Notes: a model not told the origin generated them from the sequence alone. A DNA stretch of 64,000 nucleotides from Streptomyces sp. HmicA12 (GCF_000373565.1 NZ_KB891798.1:434206-498205); one strand, 5' to 3'. Counted from the stretch's first letter, positions 17,479 through 26,040 are shown. A program made the numbers and translations.

Positions 17479-18714
17479 TCACGCGCTGGAGTCGTCGCGT
17501 CCGGTCACCGCCCACAGCGCGAGCCCGGCGCAGCTGAACGCGGCACCCAGCGCGCTGACGGCTCCCCAACCCGCCACCGCGTAGAGGAAGGTGGCGGCGA
17601 GGGCGCCGATGGCACTGCCTGCCGAGTAGAAGACCATGTACCCGCCGATCAGCCGGCTGCCCGCGTCCGGGTGCAGTGCGTAGATCAGGGTCTGGTTGGT
17701 GACATGGACCGCCTGCACGGCGAGATCGAGGAGGACCACCCCCACGACCAGGGCCCACAGCGAACTGCGGGTGAAGGCCAGGGGCAGCCACGAGACGGCG
17801 AGCAGGGTCAGGGCGATGCCGGTGGTGCGCCGGGAGAGGCCGCGGTCGTTCAGTCGGCCCGCGACGGAGGCGGCCAGCGCGCCGGCGACACCGATCAGGC
17901 CCAGCGCCCCGATCGCGCTGTGCGACAGGAAGTACGGTGCCTCGCTGAGCGGCAGCGCGACACTGCTCCACAACGTGCTGAAGGCGGCGAAGACCAGCAG
18001 CCCGAACAGGGCCCGGAGCCGTAGCAGTCGCTCCCGCGCGAACAGGGCGATCGTGGAGCGCAGGAGCTGTCCGTAGCGCAGCTGCGTCGCAGGCGCCTCG
18101 GCGCGGCGCGGCAGCACGCGGTGCAGAACCAGGGCGAGCAGTGCGGTCAGCGACGCCGAGGCGACGTAGACGGAACGCCAGCCCGCCAGATCGGCCAGCA
18201 GCCCGGACACGGTGCGGGCGAGCAGGATCCCGACGACCACGCCGCTGGTGACCAGGCCGACGACCCGCCCGCGCCCGGCGGGATCGGCGAGCGACGCCGC
18301 GAACGCCACCAGGGTCTGCGTGACGACCGCGAGCAGCCCCGTCGCCGCCATGCCGACGAGCAGGACCGCCGTCGTGGGGGCGCCGGCCACCACGCCCAAT
18401 GCGACCACCAGGCAGAGCAGTTGGACCACGACGAGCCGCCTGCGGTCGACCATGTCGCCCAGCGGGACGAGGAAGAAGAGGCCGAGACCGTATCCGACCT
18501 GCGTGAGAGTGACCACGCTGCCGACCAGCGCCGGGCTCATGCCGAGATCGTGGCCCATTGTCACCAGGAGCGGCTGCGAGAAGTAGACGTTCGCCACCGC
18601 CGCCCCGCAGGCGACGGCGAACAGGGCGACGACGCCACGGGTCAGGGCGTATCCGGAACCTTTCCGGCCGTGAGCCTCGGCCGGTGGTGTCGCGACCTCG
18701 CATCTGCCGGGCAT
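17479..18714 (-). CDS. MFS transporter
   Basis: A 411-residue, 12-segment major facilitator protein. The loop between segments 2 and 3 has the MFS motif (PLGDMVDRRRL). The sequence resembles Streptomyces exporters of the AraJ/YnfM-like drug efflux type. Two ATGs lie six bases apart; GGAGGG at 18721-18726 is too close to the first (18720) and ideally placed for 18714, so the latter is chosen. The gene is divergent from an HxlR regulator with two matching operators in between, so it is probably repressed by it and induced by a substrate of the pump. Confidence 0.88.
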   Translation of the reverse strand: MPGRCEVATPPAEAHGRKGSGYALTRGVVALFAVACGAAVANVYFSQPLLVTMGHDLGMSPALVGSVVTLTQVGYGLGLFFLVPLGDMVDRRRLVVVQLLCLVVALGVVAGAPTTAVLLVGMAATGLLAVVTQTLVAFAASLADPAGRGRVVGLVTSGVVVGILLARTVSGLLADLAGWRSVYVASASLTALLALVLHRVLPRRAEAPATQLRYGQLLRSTIALFARERLLRLRALFGLLVFAAFSTLWSSVALPLSEAPYFLSHSAIGALGLIGVAGALAASVAGRLNDRGLSRRTTGIALTLLAVSWLPLAFTRSSLWALVVGVVLLDLAVQAVHVTNQTLIYALHPDAGSRLIGGYMVFYSAGSAIGALAATFLYAVAGWGAVSALGAAFSCAGLALWAVTGRDDSSA

Positions 18715-18751
18715 CGGCATCCCTCCTATAACGCGTTGAATGCTGTGCTGA

Positions 18752-18812
18752 CTGGTTGCAACTTGCTACCGGTGAGGGACAGTACGGCCTCCTGGTAGCA
18801 TGTTGCAACCAG
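18752..18812. promoter_or_regulatory. paired operators between MFS and HxlR genes
   Basis: Two 17-bp near-palindromes of the form GGTWGCAA-N-TTGCWACC occupy 18754-18770 and 18794-18810, centres 40 bp apart. As larger units, 18752-18770 and 18794-18812 form inverted copies identical at 18 of 19 positions. They lie between the divergent MFS and HxlR starts. Placement at both promoters is typical of autoregulated repressors. Confidence 0.75.
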
Positions 18813-18830
18813 TTGAGAGTGAGGGACGTC

Positions 18831-19289
18831 ATGGTGACCAGGACCCGTTTCGACGACAGTGACTGCCCCGTGGCCCGGTCGATGGACGCGATCGGTGACT
18901 GGTGGTCCCTGCTGATCGTGCGCGACGCCTTCGACGGGAGCCGCCGCTTCGGAGAGTTCCAGCGCAGCCTCGGCGTCGCGAAGAACATCCTCACGGCGCG
19001 GCTGCGCACCCTGGTCGCCGGAGGTGTCCTGGAGACCGTCCCCGCCTCGGACGGCAGTGCCTACCGCGAGTACGTCCTGACCCCGAAGGGGCAGGCCCTC
19101 TTCCCTGTCGTCGTGGCGCTGCGGCAGTGGGGCGAGCAGTACTTCTTCGCCCCCGGTGAACCGCACTCCCGGCTTGTCGACCGCGAGCGCGAGGAGCCGC
19201 TGAGCCCCCTGGAGGTGCGCGCCGCCGACGGCCGACGGGTCGACCCCGACGACACGGTCGTCCACAAGCTCCCCGGACAGAACAGCTAG
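18831..19289 (+). CDS. HxlR family transcriptional regulator
   Basis: A 152-residue protein with the HxlR winged helix: CPVARSMDAIGDWWSLLIVR, FGEFQRSLGVAKNILTARLR, then the wing YREYVLTPKGQAL. The single Cys near the N-terminus (DDSDCPV) is in the position used by thiol-sensing HxlR members such as YodB and HypR, so redox or electrophile sensing is possible. GAGGGA precedes ATG 18831. It likely represses itself and the divergent MFS gene through the paired operators. Confidence 0.92.
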   Translation: MVTRTRFDDSDCPVARSMDAIGDWWSLLIVRDAFDGSRRFGEFQRSLGVAKNILTARLRTLVAGGVLETVPASDGSAYREYVLTPKGQALFPVVVALRQWGEQYFFAPGEPHSRLVDREREEPLSPLEVRAADGRRVDPDDTVVHKLPGQNS

Positions 19290-19517
19290 GCCGCGTGGTG
19301 GCCGCTCACGGCCGACCGCGCGTCGCGAGCTCCGTACGAAACGGCCGTACGAGAGCGGCTGCGCGCGCTGCCGCAAGGAGCTGGTGGCGGCGCGGGCACA
19401 CTGGCGCTGATCGGGTCATATTCGCGCCAACTATGCGCAACTACCTTACCGGGAAAGAAAGTTCACGTTACACAGGAAGGGGAACGCCAGGCCGCGGGGG
19501 TAGGGGAGGGCCGTCGA

Positions 19518-19727
19518 GTGGTCACCATCGATGTCACGTTGTTGCTGGCCGTCATCGTCGTCCTGCTCCTGCGCCGCCGGGTGCAGGCGAGGTCGCGCAC
19601 CGACACGGCGTTCACCATGCTCCTCGTGCTCGTCCTGGGGATCCTCATCGCCCCCACCGCCTTCGGCCAGGGGGTCTACGACATGGTGGCCCAACTCGCC
19701 TCCGGCGTTTCGCAGGCCGGTCCCTGA
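19518..19727 (+). CDS. small membrane protein
   Basis: A 69-residue protein. A hydrophobic segment at residues 4-19 ends in a basic cluster (LRRRVQARSR), then a second hydrophobic segment (33-50) and a short polar tail. This is the shape of small Streptomyces membrane proteins often found near plasmid- or element-derived genes, but no family can be named. GTG at 19518 follows GGGGAGGG at a good distance. The 228 bp before it (19290-19517) hold no gene but include an AT-richer stretch (19420-19480) likely to contain its promoter. Confidence 0.6.
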   Translation: MVTIDVTLLLAVIVVLLLRRRVQARSRTDTAFTMLLVLVLGILIAPTAFGQGVYDMVAQLASGVSQAGP

Positions 19728-19838
19728 GTGTCGTACGCGGCCGGTGAGCGCGGCAGTTGGCCACACTGGGCGACGTATCCGGCCGAGCCGCTCCGCGCGA
19801 GGGGCTCGCGGCCGGCCGTCACAGGAGGAGGAGCCACG

Positions 19839-20792
19839 GTGGCCGTGCGAGGCGAAGGCTGGGCCGGGGTGGGGTGGGACTGGCGCGATGTCGACGACAT
19901 CCGGCGCCGGCTCGACCAGGGTGCCGACCCGGAAGCGTGGAGCGGCGGCAGGCCTCTCCACCGGGCAGCGGGGTTCGGTTCCCCCGAGGTGGTCGCCGAA
20001 CTGGCCCGGCGGGTCGCGGACGTGGACGCGCTGGACGACGGTGTGACCGCGCTGTGGGAAGCCGTCATGGCAGGGAAACCGGAGAACGCACGGGCACTCG
20101 CCGCGGCCGGCGCCGACCCGTGGCTGCCTCTGTGGGGCGGATGGTCGCCCGGGCGACTGAGCCTGGCCGGTCCCACCCCGGACCTGTTCGCGGCGCCACC
20201 GGGTCAGTCCCTCAGCGCCGCGGAGCGTGCACAGGCCGAGGAGGCCCATCGGCTCAGGGCGGCGCTGGGCACCTTCCACCAGGAGGGCACGGGGCTGGCC
20301 TGCGTGGCAGGTGTCGACGCCGCGGAGGCCGTACGCCGCCTGGGCGCGACTCCGGCACCGGAGGAGATCGTCGACGACGTACTGGAGGACTTCTTCGGCC
20401 TCGACATCGCGGAGACCGAACTGCTCGTCGGCGTGACATCGGTTCCGGGCGGCTGCGTGGTGACCCAGCCCTGGGGATTCGCCCCACAGATGAAGGGAGT
20501 TCTGACCCGGCTGTCGGCCGGCACCCTCTGCTACGGCCTGTACGCCAACCCCAAGAGCGGCAACCAGGGCAGCATCGCCCGCGACGGCACGATCGAAGGC
20601 TGGGACCTGCACCCGGGCGGCGCACCGCAGGAGACCGACACCCCCGAAGAGGTGCTGACCTCCTACCTGTATCAGTACGACGCGGTGGCCTACGCGTGTG
20701 CCTACGCCGGACTGCGCCTGACCGAAGCCCGCGCGGTGGCCGGACCGCCGGACGCATGGGTGATGCTGCCTCGGCGCGACTGGAGAAGCTGA
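19839..20792 (+). CDS. ankyrin repeat protein with DUF6461-like C-terminus
   Basis: A 317-residue cytoplasmic protein. Residues about 12-100 contain two to three ankyrin-type repeats (GGRPLHRAAGFGSPEVVAEL, DDGVTALWEAVMAGKPENAR). The C-terminal half (about 150-315) has the VAGVDAAEAVRRLGA start and the CVVTQPWGFAP and YQYDAVAYACA segments seen in DUF6461-type proteins of Streptomyces. GTG at 19839 is chosen because AGGAGGAG lies at 19823-19830. Ankyrin repeats suggest protein binding; the role is unknown. It ends 3 bp before the convergent MFS stop. Confidence 0.75.
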   Translation: MAVRGEGWAGVGWDWRDVDDIRRRLDQGADPEAWSGGRPLHRAAGFGSPEVVAELARRVADVDALDDGVTALWEAVMAGKPENARALAAAGADPWLPLWGGWSPGRLSLAGPTPDLFAAPPGQSLSAAERAQAEEAHRLRAALGTFHQEGTGLACVAGVDAAEAVRRLGATPAPEEIVDDVLEDFFGLDIAETELLVGVTSVPGGCVVTQPWGFAPQMKGVLTRLSAGTLCYGLYANPKSGNQGSIARDGTIEGWDLHPGGAPQETDTPEEVLTSYLYQYDAVAYACAYAGLRLTEARAVAGPPDAWVMLPRRDWRS

Positions 20793-20795
20793 CGC

Positions 20796-22016
20796 TCACC
20801 TGCTGGAGAGCCTCGTCCCGCGCTCCTTCTCGGCGGCGACGGCGACGGCGGACAGAAGGGTCGCGGCGGCGAGGCTGCCCCAGAGGGCGACCGGGCCGTG
20901 CGGTGCGAGTGCGGTGATGACCGCGGGGGAGACGGCGAGGCCGAAGCCCGTGGAGAGCTGGAAGCGCGCCAGGGCGCGTCCCAGGACAGGAGCCGGGGCG
21001 AGTGCGGTGACGAGAGCGGTGGCGCTGCCGGCGTAGACGATCTCGCCGAGCGTGCAGACCACGGACACCGCGGCGACGGCCGGGACGCCCCAGCCGTGTC
21101 CCAGCGAGCCGGCCGCGAGGAAACCGAGGTACGACACGGCCAGCAGCACGCCGGACAGGGCCAGAACGGTCCGCCGGGAGAAGCGGGACAGGAGCACGGT
21201 GACCGGAACCTGCAGGGTGACGACCAGCACCGTGTTGGCCACGAAGACGGCGGAGGCCCACGCCCAGGACGCATGGAGCTGCCTCACCAGGACCAGGGGG
21301 AGCGCGATCTCGGGCACGTTGAGGCAGAAGACATAGACCACGTTGGCGGCGAGCAGCGCGCGCATCCGGGGTGCGGGCTCGTCGTCCCGGACCTCCACCG
21401 GGGCGGCCTTCGCCGGATGCGCGCGCACGCGGACCGACCATGCCAAGGCGGCCGCGACCAGGTAGGCGAGCGCGGTGACCGCCGCCAGCGCCCGCAGCCC
21501 GGTGGTGCCGCCTGCCATGCACGCTGTGGCGAGGAGCGCTCCGACACCCAGGGCGGCGTTGCGCAGCGCGCGGGCCGCCGCGAGGGCGGTGTCGCGCTCC
21601 CGGCCGCGCGCGACCGTCGCCACCAGAGCGGCGTGGGCGGCCGGCCATGCCTGGTTGCCGATGCCGAGGAAGAGCGCCGCCGCCGCGAAGAGCCGGACGT
21701 GCCCCGCCGGTGCGGCCAGCAGCAGGGCCACGCCCAGGACCCGCACCAGCATGGCCGCCGCCACGACCGTGCTGCGTGCGCCGCGATCCAGCCAGCGCCC
21801 CACCACGGGCATGCACGCGAGACCCGCCACGATGCCGACCGTCATGGCGGTGCCGGTGACCGGCGCGGGCAGCCTCAGCACGGTGATGCCGTAGAGCAGG
21901 AGAAAGGGCCGCAGCAGGCCGGTGCCCAGTGCGTCCACGGCCAGGGCGACGGTATAGCGCGGGCCGCCCGAGGCGCGGACGAGGGCGCGGGGCTGGATTC
22001 CGGTGAGGGTTGTCAT
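20796..22016 (-). CDS. MFS transporter
   Basis: A 406-residue, 12-segment MFS protein with the cytoplasmic loop VVGRWLDRGARSTV and a charged loop between segments 6 and 7. The substrate cannot be inferred; drug efflux is the commonest role for this class. No clear ribosome binding site precedes the ATG at 22016. It is divergent from an ArsR-type regulator, and a TTGACG...CGTCAA dyad lies 43 bp upstream, so substrate-dependent derepression is likely. Confidence 0.85.
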   Translation of the reverse strand: MTTLTGIQPRALVRASGGPRYTVALAVDALGTGLLRPFLLLYGITVLRLPAPVTGTAMTVGIVAGLACMPVVGRWLDRGARSTVVAAAMLVRVLGVALLLAAPAGHVRLFAAAALFLGIGNQAWPAAHAALVATVARGRERDTALAAARALRNAALGVGALLATACMAGGTTGLRALAAVTALAYLVAAALAWSVRVRAHPAKAAPVEVRDDEPAPRMRALLAANVVYVFCLNVPEIALPLVLVRQLHASWAWASAVFVANTVLVVTLQVPVTVLLSRFSRRTVLALSGVLLAVSYLGFLAAGSLGHGWGVPAVAAVSVVCTLGEIVYAGSATALVTALAPAPVLGRALARFQLSTGFGLAVSPAVITALAPHGPVALWGSLAAATLLSAVAVAAEKERGTRLSSR

Positions 22017-22058
22017 GGCGTCAGACCGTGCGCCCGGTCGCCGGGCGGGGCACGTCGG

Positions 22059-22075
22059 TTGACGGACTTCGTCAA
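22059..22075. promoter_or_regulatory. candidate ArsR-type operator
   Basis: TTGACG and CGTCAA, separated by 5 bp, form a 17-bp dyad in the gap between the divergent MFS gene (start 22016) and the winged-helix regulator gene (start 22118). It is the only clear dyad in this 101-bp gap. Confidence 0.65.
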
Positions 22076-22117
22076 GCGACCACGTCGACAGGTGGTCCGG
22101 GCGGAGATGATGGGGGG

Positions 22118-23203
22118 ATGACGTTGAGGATCGACATCAGCGGGCTGCCGTCCGAGCGGGTGCGGTTCGTCGCCTCTCCACTGGCCGAACTGACCGCGAT
22201 GCTCCACGTGTTGGCCGAACCAGGGCACCATCCGCAGTTCGCCGACTGGGCCGCGGAGGTCTGGACCGGGCTGCGGGACGAACTGGCCGAGCGGCTCAAG
22301 GAGGCGGAGTTCCTCTGGCGCTCCTCACAGGCCGACTTCCTGATCCCCGCGCGGCCCCGTGCCACTCTCGCCGAGGAGTTGGACGACGTGGACCGGATCG
22401 ACGACGAGACGTACGTGACCGCCGCGCTCGTCACCACGTGCGGCAGCAGCCGGGTCCATTTCCGCGGCGCGTCGCCGCTCACCGACACGACCGCGCGCGA
22501 GCGGGCCCTGGACGTGGCCCAGGCCCGCGGCGCACGGCAGGAGGCCTTCGCGGAACGGCTGCTCGCGGACCCGGCCGCGGTGCGGGCCCGGGTGCGCCAC
22601 ACCCTCGAAGAGTGCGCCGAAGCCTTCTTCGACGGCGCCTGGGCGGGCGCCGCGGTACAACTCGCCACCGATCTGCGGCTGAAGAACGAACTGCTCAGGC
22701 GCCAGGGAATCGGGGCGGCACTCGCCTCGGTCTCCGGCGCGGTCACCCTGGCACCGGACGGCGACTGCATCGTCGTGGACAAGGTGCAGGACAAGGCGAC
22801 CGCCGCCCGTGACGCCGGGGTCACCTTCATCCCCAGCGTCTTCGGCCGTCCGCACCTGGTGGCGGTCCACGCACCCGGCTGGCACCCGGTGGTGCAGTAC
22901 CCCGTCGCCGAGCCCGGTCCGGCGGAGCCGGTCTCCCTGGAGACGGTCAGCCTCCGGCTCGAGGCGCTGTCCCATCCGGTACGGCTGCGGCTGCTGCGCA
23001 CCCTGGCCCGCGGCCCGCACACCAACGCGGAGTTGGCCAACTTCTGGGAACTCTCGCCCCCGGAGGTGTCCCGCCACCTCGCCGTCCTGCGCCGCGCGGG
23101 TCTGCTCACGTCCCGGCGGCACGGCCGTTACGTCCGGTACAGCCTCAACCTGCCCGACCTGACGGAGCTGGGCGCCGACCTGCTGGCCGCCGTACTGCGC
23201 TGA
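22118..23203 (+). CDS. DUF5937/ArsR-type winged-helix regulator
   Basis: A 361-residue protein. The N-terminal about 260 residues match the DUF5937-type region (VRFVASPLAELTAMLHVL near the start) found in actinomycete regulators. Residues about 275-350 are an ArsR winged helix (LEALSHPVRLRLLRTLARGP, then LSPPEVSRHLAVLRRAGLL and the wing RRHGRYVRYSLN). The large N-terminal domain presumably senses a ligand. No metal-binding Cys cluster is evident. It is probably the repressor of the divergent MFS gene. Confidence 0.85.
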   Translation: MTLRIDISGLPSERVRFVASPLAELTAMLHVLAEPGHHPQFADWAAEVWTGLRDELAERLKEAEFLWRSSQADFLIPARPRATLAEELDDVDRIDDETYVTAALVTTCGSSRVHFRGASPLTDTTARERALDVAQARGARQEAFAERLLADPAAVRARVRHTLEECAEAFFDGAWAGAAVQLATDLRLKNELLRRQGIGAALASVSGAVTLAPDGDCIVVDKVQDKATAARDAGVTFIPSVFGRPHLVAVHAPGWHPVVQYPVAEPGPAEPVSLETVSLRLEALSHPVRLRLLRTLARGPHTNAELANFWELSPPEVSRHLAVLRRAGLLTSRRHGRYVRYSLNLPDLTELGADLLAAVLR

Positions 23204-23323
23204 GCGGCTTCCGTCCTACGGACTTCAGCTGCAGCAGGCCTTCTTCGGCGACGTACAAGGGGCAGCAGGAGCCGTAGGCGACGGCCGATCCGGGTCGCTC
23301 GGCGGCCGTGCCAGACTCGCCCC

Positions 23324-23809
23324 ATGATGATCAGAGACTTCCGTGCCGACGACTGGGGGCGGATCTGGCCGTTCTGGCGGCAGATCGTGCGGGCGGGCGA
23401 GACGTACACCTGGGACCCCGACACGAACGAGGCCGAAGCCCGCGCCCTGTGGACCGAGGGCGCGGGCAAGCGGGTCTTCGTCGCCGAGGACGCGGCGGGC
23501 GCGCTCGTCGCCACGGCGTACGTCAAGCCCAACTACGGCGGCCCGGCCGGGGACATCGCCAACGCCGGATTCATGGTGGACCCGGCCCACGGCGGCCACG
23601 GCCACGGCCGGGCGCTGGCCGAGCACGTCCTGGCCGAGGCCAAGGCGGACGGGTTTCGCGCGATGGTCTTCAACGCCGTCGTGGAGACCAACCCGGCGGT
23701 GCGGCTGTGGAGTTCGCTCGGGTTCACGATCCTCGGCACGGTGCCGGACGCGTTCGACCATCCGCGCCACGGCCGCGTCGGGCTGCATGTGATGCACCGC
23801 GTGCTGTGA
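23324..23809 (+). CDS. GNAT family N-acetyltransferase
   Basis: A 161-residue GNAT. It has the motif A region for acetyl-CoA (VDPAHGGHGHGRALAEHVL, the Q/RxxGxG-type loop) and motif B NPAVRLWSSLGF near the C-terminus. Sequence and length resemble phosphinothricin/amino-acid acetyltransferase-like proteins. The substrate is unknown. The 120 bp before it contain no gene. It is convergent with the vanB-like gene. Confidence 0.88.
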   Translation: MMIRDFRADDWGRIWPFWRQIVRAGETYTWDPDTNEAEARALWTEGAGKRVFVAEDAAGALVATAYVKPNYGGPAGDIANAGFMVDPAHGGHGHGRALAEHVLAEAKADGFRAMVFNAVVETNPAVRLWSSLGFTILGTVPDAFDHPRHGRVGLHVMHRVL

Positions 23810-23818
23810 CGCGCGAGG

Positions 23819-24733
23819 TCACAGGTCCAGGGTGAGGCGGCCTCCCTTCGCCGCCCGGGACACGCACACCATCATCGTCTCGTTGCAGGCCTGCTCCTGA
23901 GGGGTGAGCACGCTGTCGCGGTGATCGACCGCGCCGGCGACGACGTCCGTCTCGCAGGTGCCGCACGTGCCTTCCGTGCAGGAGTAGAGGACCTCGATCC
24001 CGGCGTCCTGGAGCGTGGCGAGAACCGACCGGCCGGCCGGAACCGTCAACGTGCGACCCGAGCGGGCGAGTTCGACCTCGAAGGCCTCGTCGCCGCCCAC
24101 CGGTGCCGCCACCGGCGTGAACCGCTCGGTGCGCAGCGCGTCGGGCGGGACGAGTGCCTCCACCGCGGCGAGGAGGGACTCGGGGCCGCAGGCGTACACG
24201 AGTTCACCGGGACGGAGGTCGGCGAGCTGGGTCGTCAGGTCGAGCAGCCCTTCGTGGAGATGGACCCGCCCGGCGGGATGCAGTGCGGCCAACTCCGTGG
24301 CAAAAGCCATGGATCGGAGCGACCGGCCGCCGTAGAAGAGCCTTCCTCGCGTGCCGGCCGCCGCCAGCATCGGCAGGATCGGGGTGATGCCGATGCCGCC
24401 CGCCACGAACCGGTACGAGGTCGCCGGTTCGAGCCGGAAGTGATTACGGGGCCCACGGGCGCGTACACGACGGCCGACCTCCAACTCCCGGTGCACATGC
24501 GCCGATCCGCCTCGCCCGTCCGTCTCCCTGAGCACCGCGATCCGCCACGAGGACGCGTCGCCGCCGCACAGCGAGTACTGCCGCTCCAGACCCTCGTCCA
24601 GGACCAGGTCGATGTGGGCGCCCGGCTCCCACCCGGGCAGTGGAGCGCCGTCCGGGCGGCGCAGGATCAGGGAGACGACATCGGTGGCCTCCTGGTGGCG
24701 TTCGGCGACGACGAGATCGAGCAACTCGCTCAC
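23819..24733 (-). CDS. vanB: vanillate demethylase reductase-type (VanB) oxidoreductase
   Basis: A 304-residue phthalate-dioxygenase-reductase family protein. FMN domain (QYSLCGG), NAD domain (GGIGITPILPML and the later YACGPESL) and a C-terminal plant-type 2Fe-2S domain (CTEGTCGTCETDV with a final Cys in EQACNETM) are in order. It passes electrons from NAD(P)H to the Rieske oxygenase encoded upstream. The GTG at 24733 overlaps the stop of the 61-residue gene by 4 nt (GTGA), so translation is coupled. Together with the VanA homologue it should demethylate vanillate or a similar methoxy-aromatic acid; the exact substrate is inferred. Confidence 0.88.
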   Translation of the reverse strand: MSELLDLVVAERHQEATDVVSLILRRPDGAPLPGWEPGAHIDLVLDEGLERQYSLCGGDASSWRIAVLRETDGRGGSAHVHRELEVGRRVRARGPRNHFRLEPATSYRFVAGGIGITPILPMLAAAGTRGRLFYGGRSLRSMAFATELAALHPAGRVHLHEGLLDLTTQLADLRPGELVYACGPESLLAAVEALVPPDALRTERFTPVAAPVGGDEAFEVELARSGRTLTVPAGRSVLATLQDAGIEVLYSCTEGTCGTCETDVVAGAVDHRDSVLTPQEQACNETMMVCVSRAAKGGRLTLDL

Positions 24734-24915
24734 GGGGTACGGTCCTTCGGGGTGCTGGAGGGGTGGCCGGGATGGTCCGGATGGGCGAGCATCCACTCCC
24801 ACATGGCCACCGGATCCTCGTCCTCGTGGTGGGCGCCGCAGTGGCAGCGCCCGCTGAGCAGATCCGTGCCGGGCAGCCAGTCGATGCGGAAGACCTCGCC
24901 GGGGGAGCCGCTCAT
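24730..24915 (-). CDS. 61-residue Cys/His-rich protein between vanA and vanB
   Basis: A small acidic protein overlapping vanA by ATGA and vanB by GTGA, so it is certainly in the same translationally coupled operon. It contains a compact CHCGAHH cluster near residue 25, a WLPGTDLLSGR strand before it, an aromatic WEWM segment and a Pro/His-rich tail. The Cys and His residues could bind a metal. No function is known to me. Being sandwiched between oxygenase and reductase suggests a role in the demethylase complex. Confidence 0.75.
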   Translation of the reverse strand: MSGSPGEVFRIDWLPGTDLLSGRCHCGAHHEDEDPVAMWEWMLAHPDHPGHPSSTPKDRTP

Positions 24916-25934
24916 CCGGCGGCCAGCTTGGCGAGGATGCGGCGGGCGGCGAGGCCGCCGGTGTCGATGTTGATGCTCAGCTCCTGGTACCCGGCGGGCT
25001 CGGAGTCGAGGGAGCGCTGGAGCAGGTTCAGCGCGTCCACGTCCTGCATGACGACCGTGTGGTTGAAGTCCCGCAGGAACGTGGTGACTTCGTCGTCGTC
25101 GACCGCGAAGTTCCGTGAGACGGCCCAGAAGTCGTAGACCTTGCCGGGCGCCGAGGGAGTGATCGCGTAGGTGATCTCGGTGAGGAACGCGGGGGAGTCC
25201 TGGCCGGTCGGGCTGATCCTGCTGTGCAGCAGATACAGGCACGGCGCGTGGTACTCGATGTCCTGCAGCCGCTGGATGCGCCCCTCGATCCCCGTGGAAC
25301 GGGCGTAGAACGGCGGGCATTCGGCGTCCGTCATGTGCCGCGAGACGCGCACGATCCCGGCCGCCTCGTCGACCTCCGTCGTGATCGGCGTCTCCGCGAC
25401 CTCGGGGGTCCCTATGTAGCCGCCGTGCAGATACGTCTCGTGGGAGAGGTCGAGGAGGTTGTCGACGAGGAGCCCGTAGTCGGCGTCGATCGGCTCCATT
25501 CCCTGCACGGTGACCCAGCCGTCGGCGGCCAGGTGCGGGGCGCGCGGAATGGTGTCCGGGTCGGCGAGCGCCGGATCGCCGACCCACACCCACACCATGT
25601 TGTCGATCTCGGCCACGGGGTACGAACTCACGCGCGCGGTACGGGGGATGCGCTTCTGCCCGGGCACGAACACGCAGGTGCCGGTCGTGTCGTAGGTGAA
25701 CCCGTGGTACCCGCACACGACCCGGTCACCGTCCAGGTTGCTCGCGGACAGCGGGTAGCGGCGGTGCACGCACCGGTCGGCGAGGACGACCGGCTCGCCC
25801 GCCTCCGTCCGGTAGAGGGCGAGGGGTTCGCCGAGCACGGTGCGGCCGAGCAGGTCGCGGCCGACCTCCGACGACCAGGCGGCGACGTACCACTGGTCGC
25901 GGGCGAAAGCGGACTCGTTGGGGTGAGCGGCCAT
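24912..25934 (-). CDS. vanA: Rieske oxygenase, vanillate O-demethylase-type (VanA)
   Basis: A 340-residue aromatic ring-hydroxylating/O-demethylating oxygenase alpha subunit. The Rieske motif is intact: CVH at about residue 54 and CGYH about 18 residues later. The mononuclear iron site follows in DNLLDLSHETYLHGG (Asp, His and His ligands). The overall sequence matches VanA-type enzymes rather than ring-hydroxylating dioxygenases. GGAGGG upstream of 25934 supports the start. The redox partner is encoded two genes downstream. The IclR gene upstream probably regulates it. Confidence 0.9.
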   Translation of the reverse strand: MAAHPNESAFARDQWYVAAWSSEVGRDLLGRTVLGEPLALYRTEAGEPVVLADRCVHRRYPLSASNLDGDRVVCGYHGFTYDTTGTCVFVPGQKRIPRTARVSSYPVAEIDNMVWVWVGDPALADPDTIPRAPHLAADGWVTVQGMEPIDADYGLLVDNLLDLSHETYLHGGYIGTPEVAETPITTEVDEAAGIVRVSRHMTDAECPPFYARSTGIEGRIQRLQDIEYHAPCLYLLHSRISPTGQDSPAFLTEITYAITPSAPGKVYDFWAVSRNFAVDDDEVTTFLRDFNHTVVMQDVDALNLLQRSLDSEPAGYQELSINIDTGGLAARRILAKLAAG

Positions 25935-26023
25935 GGCAGGCGTCCCTCCTGTCACCGTGCGCGGCACCGTCGCCGCGCACTGCTGAACAGACTGGTGACG
26001 TGGGCCACACCCCCACAACACCG

Positions 26024-26040
26024 CTTCCGTCAGACGGAAG
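26024..26040. promoter_or_regulatory. 17-bp palindrome at the iclR stop, upstream of vanA
   Basis: CTTCCGTC-A-GACGGAAG is a perfect palindrome spanning the IclR stop codon and lying 90 bp upstream of the vanA start. It could be the IclR operator at the vanA promoter, or the stem of a short terminator. The arms are too short and the loop too tight for a good hairpin, which favours an operator. Confidence 0.5.

Noticed and set aside
18715..18720. ATG 18720 as the start of the MFS gene
   Set aside because: The GGAGGG ribosome binding site ends immediately before it; ATG 18714 has proper spacing.
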